Assembly: GCF_900102685.1 (NCBI RefSeq)
Contig: NZ_FMZA01000006.1
Location: forward strand, 115,767 to 179,766
DNA length: 64,000 nt
Direction: 5' to 3'
From: Melghirimyces thermohalophilus
Lineage (GTDB): Bacteria; Bacillota; Bacilli; Thermoactinomycetales; DSM-45169
Shown: positions 23,782 through 30,284 of the stretch, in pieces
Numbering within the stretch: position 1 is the first letter of the stretch
How the letters are laid out: each line of letters opens with the position of its first letter
Made by a program: the position numbers and the translations under genes
The notes under the pieces: model-generated
Seen by the model: the letters and a program-made list of their open reading frames with translations, nothing else
Databases searched by the model: none
What the model was told of the DNA's origin: nothing

Positions 23782-24506
23782 AACCCTTTGTTCACCCGCA
23801 GGCGAAACTGGGAAAAGACGTACACATCGGTCCCTCGAGCACGATCGGTCCGCAAGTGACCATCGGAAATCACGTACGGATCGGTTCCCATGTGATCATC
23901 CACGATCGGGTTGAGATTGGCGATCAGGTGGAAATCGGAGATCATACGATCATAGGGAAACAACCGATGAAGCAATCTATATCCGATCCTGTCAAACTGG
24001 AAAAAAAGGTGCGGGTAGGGAGCAACAGCATCCTGTATCGCGGTTCGACGATCGGCCGGGGCTGTTTTATCGCCGATCTCGCCACCATCCGGGAGCATGT
24101 GACCATCGGAGAAAATGGAGTGGTGGGAAGAGGGGTCACATTGGAAAATCACATCATCATCGGCGATCGGGTCAAATTGGAAACCAATGTTTATCTGACG
24201 GCCTTTTCCCGATTGGATGATGATGTATTTGTAGCCCCCTGTGTGGTGACTTCCAACGATCCTTTTGCGGCTCGCGCTCCCCACCCGATCACCTTCCAGG
24301 GTGTTCATGTAAAAAAGGGCGGGAGGATTGGAGCCGGAGCGGTACTGCTGCCGGGAATCACGATTGATGAAGAGGGGTTTGTGGCGGCGGGCAGTGTCGT
24401 GACCCGAGATGTCCCCTGCAAAACCATCGTGAAGGGGGCGCCGGCGAAACCGTTCCGTCCCGTGCCGGAAGAACAATGGCTCTCCAATCTCCCACCCAGA
24501 ACCTAG
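23778..24506 (+). CDS. Left-handed beta-helix (hexapeptide) sugar N-acyltransferase, WbpD-like
   Basis: A 242-residue acyltransferase built of hexapeptide repeats (IGPSSTIGPQVTIGNHVRIG..., VEIGDQVEIGDHTIIG). It has the loop NSILYRGSTIGRGCFIAD and the catalytic-region CVVTSNDPFAA typical of WbpD/WlbB. These enzymes use acetyl-CoA to acetylate the amine added by the preceding aminotransferase. The TTG start at 23778 lies behind AAGGAGGAGAAATCCC and overlaps the aminotransferase stop. The 3' end overlaps the end of a converging epimerase gene by four bases. The N-terminal repeat block is longer than in minimal family members. Confidence 0.83.
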   Translation: MKPFVHPQAKLGKDVHIGPSSTIGPQVTIGNHVRIGSHVIIHDRVEIGDQVEIGDHTIIGKQPMKQSISDPVKLEKKVRVGSNSILYRGSTIGRGCFIADLATIREHVTIGENGVVGRGVTLENHIIIGDRVKLETNVYLTAFSRLDDDVFVAPCVVTSNDPFAARAPHPITFQGVHVKKGGRIGAGAVLLPGITIDEEGFVAAGSVVTRDVPCKTIVKGAPAKPFRPVPEEQWLSNLPPRT

Positions 24507-25411
24507 ACAGGCGAAGAAAAATATGCTTCGATCCCCGCTTGGACGCTTTTCAGCTGCCGGTTCTGAAACAGCGTTTTGATTTTTTGCGTATCCAATGCGG
24601 TGAAGTGGGTTTTTTTCTCAGGGATCGTCCGCTCCTTCCGGAGGATGGGTACCGAACGGCCGAGGCATCGCTTTCCAGTTCGGTTGACTAAACAGGCCAA
24701 ATCGAGGATCGAGTAAGTTTCCTCGCCGCCGAGATTGTAGATCCCTCGGACAGGGGTTGACAACGCCTGGTAGTAAGCCCAAGTGACATCGTCCAAATGA
24801 ATGAAATTGCGCGTCTGCTGACCGGACCCGTAGATGGTGATTTCACGGTTGTGGAGTAAGGCGTGACAAAAGCTTTCAATCACCGTTTGTTTCGATACCT
24901 GTCCCCGGCCGTATACGTTGGATTGGCGAAAGATGACGATATCCAGGGTTCCCTTGGCTTGCTCGGCGAGAAGAAGCTCTTCTCCCCACTTCTTTAGATG
25001 GCCGTAAAAATTGCTGGGATTGAGCTTCGTCTGTTCGGTGATCACTTCCGCCTCCGGATCGTAGACGGCAAAGGAGGAAGGAAAGATGATTTTTCTTACT
25101 CCAGCTTGAATGGATTCCTGGATCAAATACTGGAGGGAGAGGAGGTTGATTTGTACCGCCTCTTTGTTATTTTTTTCGCATTGGGCGACATCGCTGATCG
25201 CACCCAGATGGATGATGGTATCGACACCGGACACCATCTGCTTCACATCATGAGGTTGGGTGAGATCCATGGAGTGAATAGGTACCCCGTCGACCTGAGA
25301 CAAGCGATGGACGCTGAAGTTATCGATCGCTCGAATCGCCAGATGCTGGTTTGACAGAAAACGGACCAATTGGGAACCGATATATCCTGCGGCTCCGGTG
25401 ACCAGAATCAT
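24503..25411 (-). CDS. NAD-dependent epimerase/dehydratase (GalE-like)
   Basis: A 302-residue extended short-chain dehydrogenase acting on a nucleotide sugar. NAD loop TGAAGYIGSQLVRFL, the active-site Ser-Ser in IIFPSSFAVYDPEAE and catalytic Tyr-Lys NFYGHLKKWGEELL; the RQSNVYGRGQ and GSGQQTRNFIHLDDV blocks are also typical. The start ATG overlaps the stop of the small LSm-like gene by four bases, so a sugar-modifying enzyme is co-translated with coat-type proteins. It converges with the acyltransferase with a four-base overlap and no terminator between. Substrate is unknown. Confidence 0.85.
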   Translation of the reverse strand: MILVTGAAGYIGSQLVRFLSNQHLAIRAIDNFSVHRLSQVDGVPIHSMDLTQPHDVKQMVSGVDTIIHLGAISDVAQCEKNNKEAVQINLLSLQYLIQESIQAGVRKIIFPSSFAVYDPEAEVITEQTKLNPSNFYGHLKKWGEELLLAEQAKGTLDIVIFRQSNVYGRGQVSKQTVIESFCHALLHNREITIYGSGQQTRNFIHLDDVTWAYYQALSTPVRGIYNLGGEETYSILDLACLVNRTGKRCLGRSVPILRKERTIPEKKTHFTALDTQKIKTLFQNRQLKSVQAGIEAYFSSPV

Positions 25412-25629
25412 CCGAGGACTCTCACATAGCCGATGTTTTGCATGACATAAGTGACCAAATTGGGAGATCCATAACCGGGTGGCGGAGCGGTCTGAATGGT
25501 AAATGCCGCCTCCGACACACCGACAAGCTGTCCCTGCACGGTTTCTCCTTCCGAGACGGCGACTTGAACCGTTCTACCAACGAACTGACGCAGTCGATTA
25601 TCCATGTCCGTCCAATAATTCCAAACCAT
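25408..25629 (-). CDS. Small LSm-like (DUF2642-type) protein B, probable spore surface protein
   Basis: A 73-residue protein with an LSm-like small beta-barrel pattern: LRQFVGRTVQVAVSEGETVQGQLVGVSEAAFTIQ, then YVMQNIGYVRVLG. This resembles the DUF2642 proteins found among Bacillus spore proteins. The start ATG 25629 follows AAGGAGGTGCAGTGTAAG and begins one base after the previous gene's stop; the longer frame to 25695 lies in that gene. It overlaps the following epimerase. A structural role on the spore surface is inferred from family and neighbours. Confidence 0.68.
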   Translation of the reverse strand: MVWNYWTDMDNRLRQFVGRTVQVAVSEGETVQGQLVGVSEAAFTIQTAPPPGYGSPNLVTYVMQNIGYVRVLG

Positions 25630-25630
25630 C

Positions 25631-25894
25631 TTACACTGCACCTCCTTGCGGGTCGATTGAGATGATGCTTTCGTGGTGAACCAGTGTGATGACACCTGCG
25701 GACAGCAATTCGATATAATCCGTTCCCACAGCGGTCAACTGTCCGGATATCGTTCCGGCGGTTGTCTCTACGGTGACGATTTGATTCAGATAATCTCGAA
25801 ACCGTTGACTGATCGCACCGTATTCATTTCCTCCCAGGGGGCTGAAGATGGTATTGAGAATCCCCCCGACAAATTGAAAGATGTTGTTTAACAC
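25631..25894 (-). CDS. Small LSm-like (DUF2642-type) protein A, probable spore surface protein
   Basis: An 87-residue protein. An N-terminal amphipathic stretch (LNNIFQFVGGILNTIFSPLGG) precedes an LSm-like barrel: FRDYLNQIVTVETTAGTISGQLTAVGTDYIELL and IISIDPQGGAV. The start is GTG 25894, with AGGAGGTGATGAAAGA just before it. The barrel is clearly related to that of the downstream 73-residue protein. The N-terminus resembles the separate 27-residue peptide encoded 110 bases upstream (NILRRVFDFVESLLGSIFGPL), so that peptide may be a free version of the same anchor. It heads an operon that includes an epimerase. Confidence 0.68.
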   Translation of the reverse strand: MLNNIFQFVGGILNTIFSPLGGNEYGAISQRFRDYLNQIVTVETTAGTISGQLTAVGTDYIELLSAGVITLVHHESIISIDPQGGAV

Positions 25895-26003
25895 TCTTTC
25901 ATCACCTCCTGGATTAATATGGTATGTTAAAAGAAAAGAAACGCTCGGGCGGCTGTTTATATTTGAGAAAAAAATTGTAATTGTGATAGAAACCATCATC
26001 TCA

Positions 26004-26087
26004 TTAGGAGGGGGGCAGGGGGCCGAAGATACTTCCCAGTAACGACTCCACAAAGTCGAATACCCTTCGGAGGATGTTGCCGATCAT
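26004..26087 (-). CDS. 27-residue amphipathic peptide, coat-type
   Basis: Too short for ordinary ORF calling, but it has one of the best ribosome sites in the window (AAAGGAGGTGAGG, eight bases before ATG 26087). The product MIGNILRRVFDFVESLLGSI... is amphipathic and ends in GPLPPS. Its similarity to the first 25 residues of the next gene's product suggests a shared membrane- or coat-targeting helix. No family was recognised. Confidence 0.6.
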   Translation of the reverse strand: MIGNILRRVFDFVESLLGSIFGPLPPS

Positions 26088-26360
26088 TGGATTTCTCCTC
26101 ACCTCCTTTCGATATCAATATGTCTTGGAAAATTTAGAGGAAAGGCAAAGGGGAAATAGCAGATCATTTGTGTGGACATCCTGTGATACATAGAAATGGG
26201 GAAGCGATCAGCGGCAGGTTCTTTAAGCGGGAGGTGCAAGGGTGAAATTCGTAAAAAAGCACCGTTTTTGGGCTCCTTTCATACCATGAAAAAAGAACCC
26301 CTGTTATGGAGTTCCTAGGAAGGGAGAGCTTGTCCAGAGAGGGATGGGACGGGGTTGCAC

Positions 26361-26390
26361 ATAAAAATGGACCCCCGGTTGGCCGGGGGT
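26361..26390 (-). terminator. Terminator closing the small-protein array
   Basis: On the minus strand a CCCCCGG/CCGGGGG hairpin (26372-26389) is followed by a T-rich tail (read from 26371 down). It ends transcription of the five-gene array. The remaining 26088-26360 segment has no supported gene; a 15-codon plus-strand ORF at 26244 has a GGAGGTG site but is otherwise unremarkable. Confidence 0.75.
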
Positions 26391-26403
26391 TGACTTCACC
26401 TGA

Positions 26404-26505
26404 TCAGTAGCCCCAAATACCGACCAGGCCAAAGATAGTGGCGATGACCAGCAGGTAGAGAAGAAGTCGACGCAGGCCAAATCCGTAACTGTAACCGTAG
26501 CCCAT
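26404..26505 (-). CDS. YjcZ-like small sporulation membrane protein 5 (33 aa)
   Basis: Glycine/tyrosine-rich N-terminus MGYGYSYGFG, then LRRLLLYLLVIATIFGLVG, a single membrane helix preceded by a conserved double Arg, and a short WGY tail. AAAGGAGGTGAAATC precedes the ATG. The layout matches the YjcZ/YczN class of tiny sporulation proteins. It is the last and 3'-most of five tandem related genes, closed by a terminator. Confidence 0.72.
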   Translation of the reverse strand: MGYGYSYGFGLRRLLLYLLVIATIFGLVGIWGY

Positions 26506-26550
26506 GATTTCACCTCCTTTCACGAAGGGATCAGGGGGTCCGGTCCATCC

Positions 26551-26661
26551 TCAGTATCCCCCCCAGATTCCGACGAGGCCGAAGATGGTCGCAATAACCA
26601 GGAGGTAAAGCAACAGTCGACGGAGACCAAATCCGTAACCATATCCATAACCGCCACTCAT
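26551..26661 (-). CDS. YjcZ-like small sporulation membrane protein 4 (36 aa)
   Basis: Starts MSGGYGYGYGFGLRRLLLYL and continues with VIATIFGLVGIWGGY. It is nearly identical in the helix to the neighbouring 33-residue protein, pointing to recent duplication. AAAGGAGGTGGAAAC precedes the ATG at 26661. One predicted membrane helix. Confidence 0.72.
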   Translation of the reverse strand: MSGGYGYGYGFGLRRLLLYLLVIATIFGLVGIWGGY

Positions 26662-26703
26662 GTTTCCACCTCCTTTCGAGAGAAACCTGAGATTGCGGTT
26701 TCT

Positions 26704-26805
26704 TTAGAATCCGAAGCAAACCAGACCGAAGATGGTGGCGATGATCAACAAATACAGCAACAGACGACGCAGGCCAAAGCCATAACCAGAACTGTATCCG
26801 GACAT
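26704..26805 (-). CDS. YjcZ-like small sporulation membrane protein 3 (33 aa)
   Basis: Starts MSGYSSGYGFGLRRLLLYLL and continues with IIATIFGLVCFGF. It has the same GY-rich head, FGLRRLLLYLL core and helix as its neighbours, with a Cys near the end. AAAAGGAGGTTATCTCA precedes ATG 26805. Confidence 0.7.
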   Translation of the reverse strand: MSGYSSGYGFGLRRLLLYLLIIATIFGLVCFGF

Positions 26806-26901
26806 TGAGATAACCTCCTTTTCACGTTTTTCCTCACTCTATTAAATCTTCAAATTGACTTTTGTCCGGCGAACCGCTCAGAGCGCGATCCAGTTTCAGG
26901 G

Positions 26902-26994
26902 TTAACACCACCCCACCAAAATAAAAATGGTGGCGATGATTAACAGATAGAGGAGAAGACAACCCAAACCAAGACCGTAGGCACGACCGGACAT
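26902..26994 (-). CDS. YjcZ-like small sporulation membrane protein 2 (30 aa)
   Basis: Starts MSGRAYGLGLGCLLLYLL and continues with IIATIFILVGWC. The Arg pair of the other copies is replaced by GC, and a second Cys ends the protein, so it is a diverged copy. AAGGAGGGAACAAGTTC precedes ATG 26994. Confidence 0.66.
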   Translation of the reverse strand: MSGRAYGLGLGCLLLYLLIIATIFILVGWC

Positions 26995-27095
26995 GAACTT
27001 GTTCCCTCCTTCTTGGTTTTGCTACACCCTATGCGCCCTGGTTCAGTTGTGTACAGGCGGGTATCCCGATGGAGAGAAAAATTACGTGACGGATG

Positions 27096-27212
27096 TCATA
27101 AAGCGCCAACAAACCAAAAGATCACCGGAACAATCAGCAGGAACAACAGGAGTCGCTGTAGATCACTCCCGTAATATTGGCCATAACCGTAATAGCCGTA
27201 AGGATTCGACAT
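27096..27212 (-). CDS. YjcZ-like small sporulation membrane protein 1 (38 aa)
   Basis: Starts MSNPYGYYGYGQYYGSDLQR and continues with LLLFLLIVPVIFWFVGAL. The head is the richest in Tyr, and the helix is the most diverged of the set. AAAGGAGGAAGCGGAT precedes ATG 27212. It is the first gene of the array; about 70 bases upstream a CATAAAGTG element, with AC 17 bases before it, vaguely resembles a sigma-K promoter. Confidence 0.68.
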   Translation of the reverse strand: MSNPYGYYGYGQYYGSDLQRLLLFLLIVPVIFWFVGAL

Positions 27213-27417
27213 ATCCGCTTCCTCCTTTCGCATCTCCGTCCCCTCTAAAATAGGGACTTATTGCTTCACTTTATGAGGCACGAATCGAATCTGTTTCAGC
27301 TGTGTATAGACAATTACGTTCTCACCCGCCCAAATGAGGGAGAATTGGACGTGCGCCCGCGCCCTGGTGCCCCTAAAGGCATATGGTGAAGAGATCAACA
27401 GCCAACGGAGGGATAAT

Positions 27418-27705
27418 ATGGCGGGAAATTCTCCTTCAACGAGGGAAATGGTCCAATTGATCAACAATGTGTTGGGCCAACATGTCTTGTCGGAACAACA
27501 GTTGAATCAGATCATGAAAGGGGCAAAAAAAGCCCATGAACGGGGCGGCATGGAATCGGTACTGGAGTACCTGATGAAGGTAACCCAGGCGGATGTGGAA
27601 AAAGGTGAAGTGGAACAATTTGCCAAATCGGTTCAGAAGGATCCCCAAAAGGGGATGGATATTCTCCAGGGGAAACGAAAAGCGCCTAGAAACAGAAAGA
27701 AGTAG
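27418..27705 (+). CDS. Small basic protein of unknown function (95 aa)
   Basis: A helical, charged protein: STREMVQLINNVLGQHVLSEQQLNQIMKGAKKAHERGGMESVLEYLMKVTQADVEKGEVEQF and a strongly basic end (KRKAPRNRKK). The start ATG 27418 follows GGAGGGATAAT; the longer frame from 27334 has no site. A terminator follows. No family was recognised. Its position between the tiny sporulation proteins and the CotF-like genes suggests, but does not prove, a sporulation role. Confidence 0.62.
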   Translation: MAGNSPSTREMVQLINNVLGQHVLSEQQLNQIMKGAKKAHERGGMESVLEYLMKVTQADVEKGEVEQFAKSVQKDPQKGMDILQGKRKAPRNRKK

Positions 27706-27709
27706 ATGA

Positions 27710-27732
27710 CGGCCGATGGGCCGATTTTTTTT
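27710..27732 (+). terminator. Terminator before the CotF-like pair
   Basis: CGGCC/GGCCG stem followed by eight T residues. Confidence 0.7.
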
Positions 27733-27780
27733 GGCCGATTCCAGCCATACTATTCAGGAACATGGGAAGGAGGGGTGGTT

Positions 27781-28008
27781 TTGGAACAGTTGACGCAAAT
27801 GGAATTGTTGCATCTCCAGGACCTGATCAGCGCAGAAGCCCTGGCGGTCCGTAAATACAACATGTACGAGTCGCATTGTGACAGCCAGGAAATGAAAAAG
27901 TGGTGCCGGGATGCCGCCGATCTTCATAGTCGACGGATGGAAAGGATCATGGAACAGCTCCGCCTTCATGATGGTCGGGAGCCAAGGGACGCGGAGAGAA
28001 AACACTGA
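27781..28008 (+). CDS. Small CotF/ferritin-like helical protein (75 aa)
   Basis: A 75-residue helical protein: LTQMELLHLQDLISAEALAVRKYNMYESHCDSQEMKKWCRDAADLHSRRMERIMEQL. The spacing of Glu, Tyr/Lys and His recalls half of a ferritin-like bundle, as seen in small proteins encoded beside CotF in Bacillales. The TTG start at 27781 is supported by AAGGAGG; the ORF upstream of it overlaps the terminator. It is translationally close to the next gene (18 bases). A spore-coat role is inferred from the partner. Confidence 0.66.
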   Translation: MEQLTQMELLHLQDLISAEALAVRKYNMYESHCDSQEMKKWCRDAADLHSRRMERIMEQLRLHDGREPRDAERKH

Positions 28009-28026
28009 ATGACGGGAGGATCGATC

Positions 28027-28323
28027 ATGGATCTGACAGAAAGAGAAATCGCCCAGGATCTTCTGATGATGGAGAAGCAGCTGAACCAATCCTATGACCA
28101 AACGGAGTCCTACTGTGCCAATCGCCAGCTGCGTCAGGCGATCCGCCGCATGCATGCCGAGGGAGATGAGCTGTACAGCCGCCTGTTTCACACCATGCAT
28201 CAAAAGGGGTGGATTCAGACGCCGGTGGCGGGCCAACAGGAGATCGAAAGTGCCATCCTTTACTGGGAGCAGCAAACTGTGAAACAGCCGGAATTGGGTG
28301 GGGAGCACCCCCATGAACCATGA
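28027..28323 (+). CDS. CotF-family spore coat protein
   Basis: A 98-residue member of the coat-F family: DLTEREIAQDLLMMEKQLNQSYDQTESYCANRQLRQAIRRMHAEGDELYSRLFHTMHQKGW. This pattern of two helices with conserved Tyr, Cys and the HQKGWY-like end is typical. In this family the C-terminal end usually reads GWY plus acidic residues; here it is GWIQTPVAGQQEIE. The start is ATG 28027 after GGGAGGATCGATC. It belongs to a plus-strand unit with the 75-residue protein and a glutamate-synthase-like protein downstream (28 bases). Confidence 0.78.
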   Translation: MDLTEREIAQDLLMMEKQLNQSYDQTESYCANRQLRQAIRRMHAEGDELYSRLFHTMHQKGWIQTPVAGQQEIESAILYWEQQTVKQPELGGEHPHEP

Positions 28324-28351
28324 GTGGAACGGATTGGAAGGAGGGTAAGAC

Positions 28352-29779
28352 ATGCTGTCATGGCTGGTCAAACGGGTGACCAACGGCGTGGCGGATGCCA
28401 TATTGAACCGGGTCATCCAGGACCCCTATACGGAAAATCTCTTCTCCTTCGTCACCATTGCCCAGAAACTGACGCCGCGGGCGATCGTGGAAGCGGGAAT
28501 GCGGGCGGAGTCGGGAAAACCGATTCCGCGGCCCCTGGGCAGTCCCCTTGTACGGTCTCCCTGGGACCAGCTGATGTTTAACCCCGTACACCTCTACCGG
28601 ATGCCCACCCAGGACGGCGTGCCGATCCGGACCGGGGTCACTATCGGTCCCCGGGCGCAAAAGCCTTTGCATTTGGAGATCCCCATCCTGATCTCCGGTA
28701 TGTCTTACGGAGGAGCGCTGGGGTTAAAGGCGAAGATGGGATTGGCCCGGGGTGCGTCGCTGGCCGGGACAGCGACCAACTCCGGAGAGGCGCCGCTGGT
28801 GCCGGAAGAGCGGCGGGAGGCGAAATACTTTATCGGTCAGTACAACCGAGGCGGATGGATGAATGATCCCCACTCCCTGAGCCAACTGGATGCCATCGAG
28901 ATTCAGCTGGGGCAGGGAGCCCAGGGAGCAGCGCCGATGGGAAGCGCCTCCTGGCAAATGGATGATTCCTTTCGGAAGCGGTTTCATATCCCCGAAGGGG
29001 AAGACGCTCCTATCCACAGCCGCCTGGAGGGAGTGGACCGGCCTGAGGATTTCCCGCCTCTTGTCCGCAACCTGCGGGAGACCTACGGGGTGCCGGTGGG
29101 CTTAAAAACCTGTGCCGGCCATTATTTGGAGCGGGAGTTGGACATCGCCCTGGAAGGGGAAATCGATTATATCGTGGTGGATGGAGCGGAGGCGGGAACC
29201 CACGGCGGCCCCACCATCCTGCAGGATGATCTCGGCCTGCCTACTCTACATGCACTGGCCCGGACCATCCGTCATCTGGAAAAAAGAGGGGTGAAAAGGG
29301 ACGTCTCTGTGATTGCCGCCGGCGGACTGACCACACCGGGCCACTATCTGAAAGCGATGGCGCTGGGGGCCGATGCGGTCTACATCGGCTCGATCGCTCT
29401 GGTGGGAATGCTCCACACCCAATTTAACATCGGCTCTCCCATGGAACCTCCGGTACAGGTTCTCCTCTACCACGGAAAGTTCAAAGAGGATTTCAACGTG
29501 GAGCAGGGCGCCGAACACCTGGCCAAGTTCCTCAAATCCTGTGTCGAAGAGATGAGGGTGATGGCCTATGCACTTGGCAGGACAGATCTCAATCAGGTGG
29601 ACCGCAGCGATCTCGTCTCTCTGGACCGGGAGCTGGCCCGCCTATTGGGCGTCGATTACGCCGGTCATCCGCGGGAAGAGCAAGCCTTCGCCTGGTCGGA
29701 AGAAGAGAATCCGTGGCGGTTTGCCGCCGAATCCCTCCCCCGCCACCCGGAAGAACCGCCGCCGCCTGCCTATCATTGA
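28352..29779 (+). CDS. FMN-binding glutamate-synthase-family protein lacking the Fe-S cysteines
   Basis: A 475-residue FMN barrel protein paralogous to the one at 7024-8640. Barrel motifs are intact: LISGMSYGGALGLKAKMGLARGASLAG, TATNSGEAPL, QLDAIEIQLGQGAQG, VGLKTCAGHYLE, YIVVDGAEAGTHGGPTILQDD and GADAVYIGSIALVGMLHTQF. Where the other protein has CHSNECPVG, this one has no cysteines, so no 3Fe-4S cluster is expected. There is no glutaminase domain and no membrane helix. The start follows GGAAGGAGGGTAAGAC. It is the last gene of a unit with two CotF-like proteins, hinting at a mother-cell or coat-linked oxidoreductase. The reaction is unknown. Confidence 0.82.
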   Translation: MLSWLVKRVTNGVADAILNRVIQDPYTENLFSFVTIAQKLTPRAIVEAGMRAESGKPIPRPLGSPLVRSPWDQLMFNPVHLYRMPTQDGVPIRTGVTIGPRAQKPLHLEIPILISGMSYGGALGLKAKMGLARGASLAGTATNSGEAPLVPEERREAKYFIGQYNRGGWMNDPHSLSQLDAIEIQLGQGAQGAAPMGSASWQMDDSFRKRFHIPEGEDAPIHSRLEGVDRPEDFPPLVRNLRETYGVPVGLKTCAGHYLERELDIALEGEIDYIVVDGAEAGTHGGPTILQDDLGLPTLHALARTIRHLEKRGVKRDVSVIAAGGLTTPGHYLKAMALGADAVYIGSIALVGMLHTQFNIGSPMEPPVQVLLYHGKFKEDFNVEQGAEHLAKFLKSCVEEMRVMAYALGRTDLNQVDRSDLVSLDRELARLLGVDYAGHPREEQAFAWSEEENPWRFAAESLPRHPEEPPPPAYH

Positions 29780-29782
29780 TGT

Positions 29783-29812
29783 AAAAAGGATGGCCTGCCA
29801 GCCGTCCTTTTG
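29783..29812 (+). terminator. Terminator after the glutamate-synthase-like gene
   Basis: AAAGGATGGC/GCCGTCCTTT stem (one G-U pair), T-rich end. Confidence 0.75.
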
Positions 29813-29989
29813 GCAAAGGAACATAGAAGCATACACTTCAGGAGCGTTGTATTTGCAATTGTTTTCCAGCGGGAATATAATAAAAGCGAGGAAACGTCCC
29901 AGCGACTGTCGTCCCGCCCCAGGGCCGGCAGACCGGGTGAAAGCGGCCACTTTTACCCGGTTATAGAACATCAGCGACATCCTGAGGGA

Positions 29990-30106
29990 TCATTGACAGC
30001 GCCGCCCGCTACCGGGTCGGCGTTTTGTTTTGTGCCAATCCAGCAACAGACGGAAGAAGCTGATCAGGACGGCGAGCGCCGCCAACAAAACCTTCACCAG
30101 CTCCAG
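29990..30106 (-). CDS. Possible 38-residue membrane peptide
   Basis: On the minus strand a frame reads LELVKVLLAALAVLISFFRLLLDW followed by a basic tail (HKTKRRPGSGRR): one membrane helix plus positive charges. An AAAAGGGGG stands upstream, but the initiation codon would be CTG, or a later GTG at 30097, so expression is doubtful. It is the only coding-like feature in the 505-base gap 29780-30284. A hairpin near 30002-30026 followed by TTTTGTTTT on the plus strand also lies here. Confidence 0.28.
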   Translation of the reverse strand: MELVKVLLAALAVLISFFRLLLDWHKTKRRPGSGRRCQ

Positions 30107-30232
30107 TAGGCCCCACCCCCTTTTCGAAACGAGCTCGGTGCCGAGGGAGGGACCACGGAACGTTTCCCCGCAACTCTTATTCTAGCAAATTTTATACAAT
30201 TTTGTGAGGATTGATTCCGATCCAGCCTGCGT

Positions 30233-30268
30233 AAAAAACCCTCCTATTCCTGTCGGATGCGGAGGGTT
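30233..30268 (-). terminator. Terminator of the MetE-like gene
   Basis: AACCCTCC/GGAGGGTT stem with a run of six T on the minus strand. Confidence 0.8.
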
Positions 30269-30284
30269 GGGTATCGAAGTGGAC

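Noticed and set aside
26244..26291. 15-codon plus-strand ORF (MKFVKKHRFWAPFIP) with a GGAGGTG site
   Set aside because: Very short, no neighbour or family support, and it lies in a region whose genes run the other way.
27270..27300. Sigma-K promoter upstream of the small-protein array
   Set aside because: CATAAAGTG with an AC 17 bases upstream is only partly like the consensus; noted in the gene entry but not listed as a feature.
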